NCBI RefSeq assembly: GCF_041429775.1
Contig: NZ_CP163421.1
Location: forward strand, 1 to 64,000
DNA length: 64,000 bases
Origin: Glycocaulis abyssi
GTDB taxonomy: Bacteria; Pseudomonadota; Alphaproteobacteria; Caulobacterales; Maricaulaceae
Reading direction: 5' to 3'
Within the stretch, counting starts at the first letter, position 1. Each line of letters starts with the position of its first letter. The notes beneath the pieces were generated by a model. It had not been told where the DNA came from and did no database searches. It saw only the letters and a program-made list of their open reading frames with translations. A program made the position numbers and the translations under genes. Shown piece by piece: positions 1 to 8,409 of the stretch.

Positions 1-1494
1 ATGGGGCTGAACAACTCAGTTTCTAACGCCAGAACACAGCAGCGGGGCGTCATGCAGAGTGGGCCGGCCGTCAGCGATGTCTGGCGCGATGTACGCGCCC
101 GGCTACGCCAGGAATATGGTGATGTGATCTATGTCTCGGAGATTGCGCGCCTGCGTGTCGCCGAGGATGCGAACGGATCGATCCAGATCATCTGTGCCAG
201 TGATTTCGGCCGGGCCTGGGTGGAGGATAATCTGGGAACCCGCCTGCGCGCCCTGTGGGCGATTTTCGACACCGGCCCGCGCGATATCGTGATCTGTTGT
301 GAAGGCGCGCCGACCGCGCGCGCCAGCGCCCGTGAAGCGCGCCAGATTCCGGCCGGCGATAGCCTGCCCGTGCGTCCTGCCGCCAGTGTTGCCGCCGCGC
401 CGGTGCGCGAAGCGCTGACCAGCTCGGCCTCGTCTGCCGCTTTTGGCGGGCCGGAGCGCGCCTCGCGCAGTGATGGCCGCTTCACCTTCAACACCTTCAT
501 GGTGGGTTCTGCCAACGCGATGGCCAGCACGGCGGCCAAGGCCATTGCCGGGGCGTCCGTTCCCCCCTTCAATCCGGCGTTTTTCCATGGCGGTTACGGG
601 GTGGGCAAGACGCACCTCCTGAACGCCATCGCCCATTCGGTGAGCCTTGGGGAGTCCGGGCGCAAGGTGCTCTATCTGACGGCGGAGGAGTTTCTCAACG
701 GCTTCCAGTCGGCGCTGCGCGCACGCGATGTCCAGCCCTTCAAGGACCAGGTGCGTACCTGTGATGTGCTACTGATCGATGATGTGCACTTCATCGCCGG
801 CAAGCCGAGCACGGAAAGCGAATTCCTGCACACCATTGCGGCCCTGATCGCGGAGAACCGGCAGGTCGTGCTGGCTTCTCACTGCGCACCGGCGGAGCTG
901 GGTGTCGGTGATGAACGCCTGCGCTCGCTGCTGCGCGGCGGATTTGCCTGTGAGCTGTTCGGTCCCGATCTCGATCTGCGCCGCAAGATTGTCGACTGCA
1001 AGGTGGCGCAGGCCCGCTCGCACTGCCCTGATCTCGATGTGCCCGAGCAGGTGCGTGATTTCCTGGCGGCGCGTGTGACAAGCTCGGCGCGTGAGCTGGA
1101 AGGTGTGCTCAACAATGTCATCGTGCGCACGGCCTATATGGACCGCCCTGTGACCATCGAGTCGGTGGAAGAGGTGCTGGGTGATCTGCCCCTGAAGGCC
1201 GAGAAGCGGGTGACGGTGGACGAGATACAAAAGACCGTCGCGGCCTATTTCTCGATCACGCCGGCCGATATCAACTCCAAGCGCCGCACTCAGTCGGTCG
1301 TGCGTCCGCGCCATATCGCCATGTATCTGGCCAAGATGATGACGACGCGTTCCCTGCCCGATATCGGGCGGCGTTTTGGCGGACGCGACCATTCCACGGT
1401 CATTCATGCGGTGACGAAAATCACGGCCCAGCTCGGCGCTGATCCGCTGCTGGCCGAGGATATCGAGGCCATCCGCAAGCGTCTTCGCGGCTGA
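1..1494 (+). CDS. dnaA: Chromosomal replication initiator protein DnaA
   Basis: DnaA is the AAA+ ATPase that binds DnaA boxes, melts the origin and loads the replicative helicase. The 497-residue protein has the family layout: an N-terminal interaction domain (about 20-100), a low-complexity Ala-rich linker (about 105-155), the AAA+ core with Walker A GGYGVGKT (about 197-204) and Walker B LLIDDVH (about 256-262), and a C-terminal helix-turn-helix with the DnaA signature core GGRDHSTV (about 458-465). The window begins on this ATG, so upstream signals cannot be seen; Met18 is an alternative start because domain I only begins a few residues after it. dnaN and recF follow on the same strand, the usual neighbours. 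A strong terminator follows, so dnaA is probably transcribed apart from dnaN. Confidence 0.97.
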   Translation: MGLNNSVSNARTQQRGVMQSGPAVSDVWRDVRARLRQEYGDVIYVSEIARLRVAEDANGSIQIICASDFGRAWVEDNLGTRLRALWAIFDTGPRDIVICCEGAPTARASAREARQIPAGDSLPVRPAASVAAAPVREALTSSASSAAFGGPERASRSDGRFTFNTFMVGSANAMASTAAKAIAGASVPPFNPAFFHGGYGVGKTHLLNAIAHSVSLGESGRKVLYLTAEEFLNGFQSALRARDVQPFKDQVRTCDVLLIDDVHFIAGKPSTESEFLHTIAALIAENRQVVLASHCAPAELGVGDERLRSLLRGGFACELFGPDLDLRRKIVDCKVAQARSHCPDLDVPEQVRDFLAARVTSSARELEGVLNNVIVRTAYMDRPVTIESVEEVLGDLPLKAEKRVTVDEIQKTVAAYFSITPADINSKRRTQSVVRPRHIAMYLAKMMTTRSLPDIGRRFGGRDHSTVIHAVTKITAQLGADPLLAEDIEAIRKRLRG

Positions 1495-1514
1495 TTGCGC
1501 TGCCATGCCCCCCG

Positions 1515-1551
1515 CGACCGCAAGAGACCCCTTCTTGCGGTCGTTTTTTTT
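1515..1551 (+). terminator. Rho-independent terminator after dnaA
   Basis: A perfect 11-bp stem (arms 1515-1525 and 1533-1543) with a 7-base loop is followed at once by eight T residues (1544-1551). It lies 21 bases past the dnaA stop codon and before dnaN. Confidence 0.92.
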
Positions 1552-1647
1552 GGTCTATGGTGAACAACCCGGTTTACTAGCGATTCTGTCAGGCGGGAGG
1601 CTGCGCTTGCCGGGCTTTCCGCCAAATCTGGTCAAAAGGCGATAGAG

Positions 1648-2766
1648 ATGAAGCTCACCATAGAGCGCGCGGCCCTCTTGAAAGCGCTTGGACACGTCCA
1701 GGCGGTGGTGGAACGGCGCAATACCATCCCGATCCTGTCCAACGTGCTGATCAATGCCAACGGGCAGCATATGCGCCTGACCGCGACGGACCTTGATACC
1801 GAGATCGTGGAAGAGGCCCCCGCCCATGTGGAGCGGGCCGGCATCGTGACGGCTCCGGCCCATACGCTCTACGAGATCGCCCGCAAGCTGCCCGAAGGCG
1901 CGGATGTGACGCTGCAGATGGCCGGTGATGATCCGCGCCTGCAACTCTCTGCCGGGCGCTCGCGCTTCAATCTGCCCGCACTCCCGGCAGGCGACTTCCC
2001 GGTCATGCCGACCGAGGACCTGGCGACCAGCTTCACCCTGCCGGCCGCCGCCTTTGCCCGGCTGATCGACAAGACGCGCTTTGCGATCTCGACCGAAGAG
2101 ACCCGCTATTATCTCAACGGCATCCATCTGCATGCGGCTGAGCGTGATGGCCGCAAGACGCTGCGCGCTGTCGCCACCGACGGTCACCGTCTGGCGCTGG
2201 CCGAAACCGATCTGCCCTCTGGCGCAGAAGGCATGCCGGCCGTCATCGTGCCGCGCAAGCCCATTCAGGAATTGCGCCGCCTGCTGGAAGACGTGGATGA
2301 TGAAATCCGCGTGCAGGTCTCCGAAGGCAAGATCCGTTTCGAGCTGGGCGCAGCGGTGCTGACCTCCAAGCTCATCGACGGCACCTTCCCGGACTATGAG
2401 CGCGTGATCCCGCGCGGCAATGACAAGATCATGAAGGTGGACCGCGCCCCGTTCGCGCAGGCCGTCGACCGGGTGGCCACGATCAGCCAGGAGAAGTCCC
2501 GCTCGATCAAGCTGACGGTATCGGACTCCACGCTGGTGCTGGCGGTCAACAACCCCGAAAGCGGCACAGCGAGCGAAGAGCTGCATGCCGATTATTCGTC
2601 CAGCGAAATCGTCATTGGCTTCAATGCGCGCTATCTGCTGGACGTCGCTGCGCAGATTGCCGGTGATGAGGCCAGGTTCGAGTTTGCCGATTCCGGTTCG
2701 CCGACGCGCGTGACGGACTCTGGCGACCCGGACGCTGAATACGTGTTGATGCCGCTGCGGGTGTAG
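1648..2766 (+). CDS. dnaN: DNA polymerase III beta sliding clamp
   Basis: DnaN is the ring-shaped processivity clamp that tethers DNA polymerase III to the template and recruits many other DNA-processing proteins. The 372-residue product has normal length, with the family start MKLTIERAALLKALGHVQ and the three-fold clamp architecture. Typical stretches are VERRNTIPILSN near residue 30 and ATDGHRLA near residue 175, and the C-terminus VLMPLRV is the usual one for the family. The ATG at 1648 has an AAGG ribosome-binding site about 9 bases upstream. It sits between dnaA and recF as in many bacteria, with its own promoter likely in the 153-base gap after the dnaA terminator. Confidence 0.97.
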   Translation: MKLTIERAALLKALGHVQAVVERRNTIPILSNVLINANGQHMRLTATDLDTEIVEEAPAHVERAGIVTAPAHTLYEIARKLPEGADVTLQMAGDDPRLQLSAGRSRFNLPALPAGDFPVMPTEDLATSFTLPAAAFARLIDKTRFAISTEETRYYLNGIHLHAAERDGRKTLRAVATDGHRLALAETDLPSGAEGMPAVIVPRKPIQELRRLLEDVDDEIRVQVSEGKIRFELGAAVLTSKLIDGTFPDYERVIPRGNDKIMKVDRAPFAQAVDRVATISQEKSRSIKLTVSDSTLVLAVNNPESGTASEELHADYSSSEIVIGFNARYLLDVAAQIAGDEARFEFADSGSPTRVTDSGDPDAEYVLMPLRV

Positions 2767-2860
2767 GGCCGGTTCTGGTAGTGCCGGGTTCCCGGCGCGC
2801 AGCGCCGCAAGCGCGAACGCGCGCCCGCGACTGCCTGTGCCCGCGCAGGCGGGTATTCGC

Positions 2861-2890
2861 GGAACATCGCAACGCGGATGCGTTGCGGAA
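2861..2890. repeat. Dispersed 30-bp repeat (copy 1)
   Basis: This 30-bp stretch in the dnaN-recF gap is the reverse complement of 50166-50195 with one mismatch. Its core is a near-perfect palindrome of the GCAACGCA type. In both copies it is next to GC-rich sequence resembling gggcgcgcg, so the repeated element may be longer. It is too GC-rich and U-poor to be a simple terminator. Confidence 0.75.
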
Positions 2891-2931
2891 CTAAAGAGCG
2901 GCTTCTGCGGTGCCGGCTGGAGTAGTTCGCA

Positions 2932-4077
2932 ATGACTAAGGCAAGCCGCGCCGCTGTCACACGCCTGAAGCTCACCAGCTTTCGCAATTATGCCTGGCTG
3001 GATCTCGCACTGGATGCGCGTCCTGTCTGCCTGTTCGGCCCCAATGGCGCGGGCAAGACCAATCTGGTCGAAGCGGTCTCGTTTCTGGGGCCGGGCAGGG
3101 GGCTTCGCGCCGCTGGGTCCGACGCGGTGCGCCAGCGCGATGCTGGCGGCGAGGCACCGGTCTGGGCGGTCCATGCAGAGGCCGAAACGGCGGACGGTCC
3201 GGTAACGCTCGCCACCGGCGCTGACCCCGACAATCCCGCCCGCCGCAAGACGCGCCTTGAAGGCGTGGCCACCACCCAGACCCAGCTGGCGCGTCTCTTC
3301 CCGATGATCTGGCTGACCCCGCGCGAGGACCGGCTATGGGCAGGCCCGCGCAGCGACCGCCTGCGCTTTTTTGACCGGCTGGTGCTGGCCGGTGAGCCGG
3401 GCCACGGCACGCAGGCCAATGCCTATGACAAGGCGATGCGCGAACGCCAGCGCCTGCTGGAGCGCATGGATGAGGGCCTCAGCGTTGATCTGGCATGGCT
3501 CGATGCACTCGAAGCCAAAATGGCCGAGGCGGGGACCGCCATGGCGCGTGCGCGTCTTGCGGCCCTCAATGCCCTGCAGGGCGAGATCAATGACCGCCCG
3601 GCATCTGCCTTCCCCAAGGCCGATCTTGCGCTCTCCGGCTATCTGGAGGGGCTTCTCGTGGAGGATGAAGGCGCGGCGCAGACCCGTTTTGCCGCGCGTC
3701 TGAAAGACACCCGCCGCAAGGATGGCGCGGCGGGCCGGGCGCTGACCGGCCCGCATCGCACCGAGCTGGAGGCGCGCCACCGCGAGAAGGATCAGGTGGC
3801 GGCAGATTGCTCCACTGGCGAGCAGAAAGCCCTGTTGCTGGGCCTCGCGCTCGCCCATGGCGCGGCGCTGGCGCGCGAGCGCGGTGCCGCGCCGGTGATG
3901 ATCTTTGATGAGGCGTGCGCGCATCTGGATGTGGACCGCCGCGAGGGCCTTGCCAGCGCGATTGCGGCCATTGGCTGCCAAGCGTGGCTAACCGGTGTGG
4001 AGAAAGGCCTGTTCGAGGCGTTCGGCGAGGGCGTGCAGTATGTGAGCGTGGAGGCGGGCAAGGCGGTGCGGGGGTAG
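2932..4077 (+). CDS. recF: DNA replication and repair protein RecF
   Basis: RecF is an SMC-like ATPase that helps load RecA at gaps during recombinational repair. The 381-residue protein starts with a typical N-terminus (RLKLTSFRNYAWLDLALD), Walker A GPNGAGKTN at about residues 36-44, an ABC-type signature around STGEQKALLLGLALAHG (about 290-306) and Walker B VMIFDEACAHLD near residue 325. The ATG has GGAG about 9 bases upstream. recF would normally be followed by gyrB; here a repeat-rich 122-bp gap and a convergent MerR gene follow instead. Confidence 0.95.
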   Translation: MTKASRAAVTRLKLTSFRNYAWLDLALDARPVCLFGPNGAGKTNLVEAVSFLGPGRGLRAAGSDAVRQRDAGGEAPVWAVHAEAETADGPVTLATGADPDNPARRKTRLEGVATTQTQLARLFPMIWLTPREDRLWAGPRSDRLRFFDRLVLAGEPGHGTQANAYDKAMRERQRLLERMDEGLSVDLAWLDALEAKMAEAGTAMARARLAALNALQGEINDRPASAFPKADLALSGYLEGLLVEDEGAAQTRFAARLKDTRRKDGAAGRALTGPHRTELEARHREKDQVAADCSTGEQKALLLGLALAHGAALARERGAAPVMIFDEACAHLDVDRREGLASAIAAIGCQAWLTGVEKGLFEAFGEGVQYVSVEAGKAVRG

Positions 4078-4090
4078 GGCTTCACCCCTT

Positions 4091-4183
4091 TCGTCGTTCC
4101 CGCGCAGGCGGGAACCCAGAGCCGCGTGGCACCTGCCTTCGCTCTACGATCTCTGGACCCCCACCTGCGTGGGGGTGACGAGA
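4091..4183. repeat. Dispersed palindromic repeat, family 1
   Basis: Between the convergent recF and merR ends lies a REP-like element made of two palindromic halves (cgttcccgcgcaggcgggaac and gacccccacctgcgtgggggt), bounded by cgtc and gacga. The same design occurs at 15339-15426 and 39863-39953. It may serve as a bidirectional terminator here. Confidence 0.75.
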
Positions 4184-4199
4184 AAATGGGTTGGAAACC

Positions 4200-4628
4200 C
4201 TACCCCTTCAATTTCCTCAATCGCTCCTTTGAGCCTTCATGGATGAGGCGCAGCTCGTCCAGCGTCTCGTCGATCTGGCGGCGCTTGTCCTCCAGCTCGG
4301 CAATCTTCTCGCCCGTGCGTTCGATAACGTAGCGCAACTGCTTTTCGCGCCCCTCGCCTTCGCGCCCGAAGAGTTCGAGGAAGGTGCGGATTTCCGAGAG
4401 CTTTGAGCCAATCGCCTTGGCGCGCAGGATCAGTGAGAGGCGCTGGCGGTCAGTCTCGGTATAGATCCGCTGGCTGCCCACGCGCTGCGGCGTGATGAGC
4501 CCCTTGTCCTCATAGAATCGGATCGTGCGCTGGCTGATCGAGAAATGCGCAGCGAGATCGGCGATCCCGTAGAGGGTTTCGCCTGTCTGCCCTGCCTTCA
4601 TGTCTGCTGCCGCTCTGGCCATTTCCAT
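4200..4628 (-). CDS. MerR-family transcriptional regulator
   Basis: A 142-residue regulator with an N-terminal winged helix-turn-helix of the MerR type (YGIADLAAHFSISQRTIRFY, about residues 20-39, then the wing around RVGSQRIYTETDRQRL) and a long C-terminal coiled coil (about 85-140). There is no cysteine metal-binding loop, so it is not a metal sensor. It is transcribed divergently from the acyl-CoA catabolic operon starting at 4739, with an operator-like palindrome at 4652-4670 between them. MerR proteins of this short coiled-coil type (LiuR class) control branched-chain acyl-CoA catabolism in proteobacteria, so local control of this operon is the likely role (inference). Met3 or Met10 are possible alternative starts. 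Confidence 0.85.
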   Translation of the reverse strand: MEMARAAADMKAGQTGETLYGIADLAAHFSISQRTIRFYEDKGLITPQRVGSQRIYTETDRQRLSLILRAKAIGSKLSEIRTFLELFGREGEGREKQLRYVIERTGEKIAELEDKRRQIDETLDELRLIHEGSKERLRKLKG

Positions 4629-4651
4629 GCTGCCTGACGCTTACAAGAACT

Positions 4652-4670
4652 GCTTGACGTATACGTAAGC
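4652..4670. promoter_or_regulatory. Candidate MerR/LiuR-type operator
   Basis: An imperfect 19-bp palindrome with the self-complementary core acgtatacgt (4657-4666), flanked by gctt on one side and aagc on the other. It sits in the 110-bp divergent gap between the MerR gene and the operon start and contains a ttgac -35-like element, the usual placement for MerR-family operators. Confidence 0.6.
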
Positions 4671-4738
4671 ATGCGCCAGCCTGAAGGAGATGACAAGAGC
4701 CCCGCCAGACGGGCCAGTCAGGGAGGAGACGCACAGCC

Positions 4739-5620
4739 GTGACCGCCACTGGGTATGACAGCGTATTCCGCGATCGGCTGTTTGCCGGAAAGACGATAAT
4801 CGTCACCGGCGCTGGCTCGGGCATTGGCCGCTGCACGGCCCATGAGCTGGCAAGCCTTGGCGCGACGGTCATCATCACCGGACGCAAGGCGGAGAAGCTT
4901 CAAAGCGTTGCCGCCGAAATCATCGAAGATGGCGGCATCTGCCACATGGCGGGTTTCGACATCCGTGATGAGGACGCCGTGAAGGCTGCGGTGACGGAGC
5001 TTGTCGCCGAGCACGGGCCGATCCACGGCCTCGTCAACAATGCGGGCGGGCAGTTCCCGGCGAGCCTGCAGGACATCTCCAGGAAGGGCTGGGACGCGGT
5101 GATCGCGACCAATCTGACCGGCGGTTTCCTGATGATGCGCGCCGTGTTCGAGGCCTCGATGGCCGAACATGGCGGCACGATCGTCAACATGACGGCCGAT
5201 ATGTGGAACGGCATGCCGGGCATGGCCCATTCCGGTGCCGCGCGCGCCGGCATGGCAAACCTCACCAAGACGGCGGCGTTTGAATGGGCGCAATATGGCG
5301 TGCGCGTGAACGCGGTCGCCCCCGGCTGGATCGCCTCGTCGGGCATGGACACCTATGGCGGCGCGGTGCGCGCCATGATCCCGCATCTGCGCCAGCACCT
5401 GCCGGCAAAACGCATGGGGACGGAAGCCGAAGTTTCCTCGGCAATCGTATTCCTGCTTAGCGAGGGCGCGAGCTTCATCACCGGCGTGACGCTCGCGATT
5501 GATGGCGGCGCACCGCTCGGCAGCGCCGTCTTCCCGCTGCCTGACCATGAAAAGAGCGCCGCCTATAATGGCTTCCACCGGGCAGTGGACCCGGAAGTCC
5601 TGCGCGGAGGTGGCAGCTAA
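4739..5620 (+). CDS. SDR-family oxidoreductase, enoyl-CoA reductase-like (AtuB-like)
   Basis: A 293-residue short-chain dehydrogenase/reductase with the Rossmann motif TGAGSGIG (about 24-31), the NNAG motif (about 100-103) and a C-terminal extension after the SDR core. The canonical YxxxK pair is replaced: the region reads HSGAARAG, giving S and R where Y and K are expected. I recall the same string in mammalian peroxisomal trans-2-enoyl-CoA reductase (PECR), so this points to a distinct subfamily and not to decay. The gene starts with GTG at 4739 after a GGAGGAG ribosome-binding site and ends in a TAATG overlap with the carboxylase beta gene. It is the first gene of the operon, as atuB is in terpene clusters. 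The substrate is unknown. Confidence 0.85.
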   Translation: MTATGYDSVFRDRLFAGKTIIVTGAGSGIGRCTAHELASLGATVIITGRKAEKLQSVAAEIIEDGGICHMAGFDIRDEDAVKAAVTELVAEHGPIHGLVNNAGGQFPASLQDISRKGWDAVIATNLTGGFLMMRAVFEASMAEHGGTIVNMTADMWNGMPGMAHSGAARAGMANLTKTAAFEWAQYGVRVNAVAPGWIASSGMDTYGGAVRAMIPHLRQHLPAKRMGTEAEVSSAIVFLLSEGASFITGVTLAIDGGAPLGSAVFPLPDHEKSAAYNGFHRAVDPEVLRGGGS

Positions 5621-7230
5621 TGCCCGTGCTTACATCCCGCCTCAACGCCTCCAGCGACGAGTTCCGCGCCAATGCGGACAAGATGGCCGAGCGCCTCGCC
5701 GAGGTGCGCGCGCTGGAGGAGAAGGTCCGCGCCAATTCCGAGCGCAAGCGGGCGGACTTTGAAAAGCGCGGGCAATTGCTGCCCCGCGAGCGCGTGGCGC
5801 GGCTGCTGGACCGGGATGCGCCCTTCATCGAGCTCTCGCCGCTGGCGGGCCTGAAAATGCATGATGATGACGGAGATCGCGGTGCCTCTGGCGGCGGCTC
5901 CATCGTTGGCATCGGGCAGGTCTGCGGCAAGCGTGTCATCATTGGTGCGTCCGATAGCGCCATCAAGGGCGGCACGGTCGCGCCGATGGGGCTGAAAAAG
6001 GCTCTGCGCGCGCAAGAGATCGCGTTTGAGAACAAGCTGCCCATGATCCACCTCGTGGAGTCGGGCGGTGCGAACCTGCTCTATCAGGCCGAGATTTTCG
6101 TGGATGGGGGCAGGAGCTTTGCCAATCAGGCGCGCCTGTCGGCTGCCGGCATTCCGCAGATCGCGGTCGTGCATGGCTCATCGACGGCGGGCGGGGCGTA
6201 TCTGCCGGGCCTTTCGGATTACGTGGTGCTGGTGAAGGGCAATTCGAAGATTTTCCTTGCCGGCCCGCCGCTGGTCAAAGCCGCGATTGGCGAGGACGCG
6301 GACGATGAAAGCCTTGGCGGGGCGAAGCTCCATGGCGAGGTGACGGGCCTTGGCGAATATGTCGCCGAGGACGATGCGCAGGCCATCGCCTATGCTCGCG
6401 AGATCATGGAGAAGCTGAACTGGGATGCGGCCACCCCGCCGGGGCAGGGCGAGCCGCCCAAATTCGCCAGCGAGGAATTGCTGGGCGTCGTCCCGGCGGA
6501 TGACCGCACGCCCTATGACGTGAAGGAAGTGATCGCCCGCATCGTGGACGGGTCGGACTTCCTGGAGTTCAAGGCGCGCTATGGCGCGGAGACGGTGTGC
6601 GGCCATGCGCGCATTGGCGGGCATCTCGTCGGCATTCTGGGCAATAACGGCCCGATCCAGCCCGAAGGCTCGATGAAGGCTGGGCAGTTTATCCAGCTCT
6701 GCGATCAGTCCGGCACACCGCTTGTCTTCCTGCAGAACACCACCGGCTACATGGTCGGCTCCAAGGCCGAGGCCGATGGCGCGATCAAGCATGGCTCGAA
6801 AATGATCCAGGCCGTCGCCAATGCGCGTGTGGCCAAGATCACCATCGTGCTTGGCGGCTCCTATGGCGCGGGCAATTACGGCATGTGCGGGCGCGGGTTC
6901 GATCCGCGCTTCATCTTCGCCTGGCCAACCGCCCGCACCGCCGTGATGGGCGGGGCGCAGGCCGCCAAGGTGATGGAGATCATCACCCGCGCCAAGAATG
7001 AACGCGCGGGCCAGCCGACCGATGAAGATGGCCTCAAAGCCATGAGCGACATGATCCGCACCGGGCTGGAGGAGCAGTCCTACGCCCTCTTCGGCACGGC
7101 GCGCCTGTGGGATGACGGCATTATCGACCCGCGCGACACCCGCGCCATCCTGACCGAGAGCCTGAATATCTGTGCTGAAGGCAATGCCCGCGCTCTGAAC
7201 GCCAACACGTTTGGCGTGGCCCGTTTCTAG
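5620..7230 (+). CDS. Acyl-CoA carboxylase beta subunit (geranyl/methylcrotonyl-CoA type)
   Basis: This is the carboxyltransferase subunit of a biotin-dependent acyl-CoA carboxylase; it transfers the carboxyl group from carboxybiotin to a 3-methyl-2-enoyl-CoA. The 536-residue length fits methylcrotonyl-CoA and geranyl-CoA carboxylase beta subunits. Characteristic stretches are the N-terminal crotonase-like half with HGSSTAGGAYLPGLSDYVV (about residues 187-205) and FLAGPPLVKAA, and the C-terminal half with QNTTGYMVG and LGGSYGAGNYGMCGRGFDPR. The wording HGSSTAGGAY.PGLSDY looks closer to geranyl-CoA carboxylase (AtuC) than to methylcrotonyl-CoA carboxylase as I remember them, but this needs a tree. 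It overlaps the SDR stop by one base and pairs with the alpha subunit encoded at 9206. Confidence 0.9.
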   Translation: MPVLTSRLNASSDEFRANADKMAERLAEVRALEEKVRANSERKRADFEKRGQLLPRERVARLLDRDAPFIELSPLAGLKMHDDDGDRGASGGGSIVGIGQVCGKRVIIGASDSAIKGGTVAPMGLKKALRAQEIAFENKLPMIHLVESGGANLLYQAEIFVDGGRSFANQARLSAAGIPQIAVVHGSSTAGGAYLPGLSDYVVLVKGNSKIFLAGPPLVKAAIGEDADDESLGGAKLHGEVTGLGEYVAEDDAQAIAYAREIMEKLNWDAATPPGQGEPPKFASEELLGVVPADDRTPYDVKEVIARIVDGSDFLEFKARYGAETVCGHARIGGHLVGILGNNGPIQPEGSMKAGQFIQLCDQSGTPLVFLQNTTGYMVGSKAEADGAIKHGSKMIQAVANARVAKITIVLGGSYGAGNYGMCGRGFDPRFIFAWPTARTAVMGGAQAAKVMEIITRAKNERAGQPTDEDGLKAMSDMIRTGLEEQSYALFGTARLWDDGIIDPRDTRAILTESLNICAEGNARALNANTFGVARF

Positions 7231-7251
7231 AGTTTCAAAAGGAGCTCCCCC

Positions 7252-8409
7252 ATGCAGTTCACCACCGAACACAACCAGCTTCGCGACACGATTGCCAAAT
7301 TCGTCGCGACCGAGATCAACCCGCACGTGGAGGAGTGGGAGAAGGCAGAAGAATTCCCCTCCCACGAACTCTTCAAGAAGATGGGTGATCTCGGCCTTCT
7401 GGGGCTGCGCTGGCCGGAGAAGTTTGGCGGGGCGGGGCTCGATTTCTCCTACGCTCTCGTGCTCGCCGAGGAGCTGGGTCTGGTCAATTGCGGCGGCGTG
7501 CCGATGGCCATTGGCGTGCAGACCGACATGGCGACGCCTGCGCTGGCCAATTTCGGCTCTGACGAGCTGCGCGCGGAATATCTGGCGCCCGCCATCTCCG
7601 GCGATGCGGTGGTCTGCCTTGGCGTGTCGGAGCCCGGCGGCGGCTCTGACGTGGCGGCGGTGAAGACAGTCGCGAAATCCGATGGCGATGATTACGTCAT
7701 CACCGGCACCAAGATGTGGATCACCAACGGCATGAAGGCCGACTGGTGCTGCCTGCTGGCCAACACCTCCGACGGCCCGGCCCATGGCAACAAATCCCTC
7801 ATCATCGTGCCGATGGATTCCAAGGGCATTACCCGCCAGAAAATCCACAAGATCGGCATGCATTGCTCGGACACCGCCCAGCTCTTCTTTGATGAGGTGC
7901 GGGTGCCGAAACGCAACCGGATCGGGGATGAGGGCGCGGGCTTCCTCTACCAGATGCTGCAATTCCAGGAGGAGCGCCTGTTCGGCGCGGCCTCTTCGCT
8001 CAAAAGCCTCGACCGGGCGATTGACCTGACCATCGAATACACGCGCGACCGCAAGGCGTTCGGCCATTCGGTGCTGGATAATCAGGTGGTTCATTTCCGC
8101 CTGGCCGAGCTACGCACCGAGGTGGAGGCGCTGCGCGCGCTGACCTACCGCGCCGTCGCTGACTTCATGGATGGCAAGGATGTGACGCGGCTTGCCTCGA
8201 TGGCAAAGCTGAAATGCGGCCGCCTGACGCGCGAGGTTGCCGATAGCTGCCTGCAATACTGGGGCGGCATGGGCTACACATCCGACAATCCCATCGCCCG
8301 CTCCTTCCGCGATGGCCGCCTGATCTCCATCGGTGGCGGCACCGACGAGATCATGCTGGGCATTATCTGCAAGCTGGAAGGCACGCTTCCAAAGCGCCGG
8401 AAGGACTGA
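7252..8409 (+). CDS. Acyl-CoA dehydrogenase (citronellyl-CoA dehydrogenase-like)
   Basis: A 385-residue FAD-dependent acyl-CoA dehydrogenase that introduces a 2,3 double bond. The three domains are evident: helical N-terminus, middle beta domain with GVSEPGGGSDVAAV and TGTKMWITNG, and a C-terminal helical domain with RKAFG and QYWGGMGYTSDNPIAR. At the position where medium-chain enzymes carry the catalytic Glu (IYEGT) it has IGGGT; the likely base is the Glu of QEERLF (about residue 241), the position used in isovaleryl-CoA dehydrogenase. The overall pattern resembles AtuD. It has an AAAGGAG ribosome-binding site and a TGATG overlap with the hydratase gene. Confidence 0.9.
   Translation: MQFTTEHNQLRDTIAKFVATEINPHVEEWEKAEEFPSHELFKKMGDLGLLGLRWPEKFGGAGLDFSYALVLAEELGLVNCGGVPMAIGVQTDMATPALANFGSDELRAEYLAPAISGDAVVCLGVSEPGGGSDVAAVKTVAKSDGDDYVITGTKMWITNGMKADWCCLLANTSDGPAHGNKSLIIVPMDSKGITRQKIHKIGMHCSDTAQLFFDEVRVPKRNRIGDEGAGFLYQMLQFQEERLFGAASSLKSLDRAIDLTIEYTRDRKAFGHSVLDNQVVHFRLAELRTEVEALRALTYRAVADFMDGKDVTRLASMAKLKCGRLTREVADSCLQYWGGMGYTSDNPIARSFRDGRLISIGGGTDEIMLGIICKLEGTLPKRRKD

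Noticed and set aside
1555-3174. A 539-codon open frame on the minus strand
   Set aside because: Antisense to dnaN and the start of recF, with no recognisable domain and biased composition.
6178-8094. A 638-codon open frame on the minus strand
   Set aside because: It lies antisense to the carboxylase beta and acyl-CoA dehydrogenase genes, has His/Arg/Gly-rich composition and no domain. Such long antisense frames are common in high-GC DNA.
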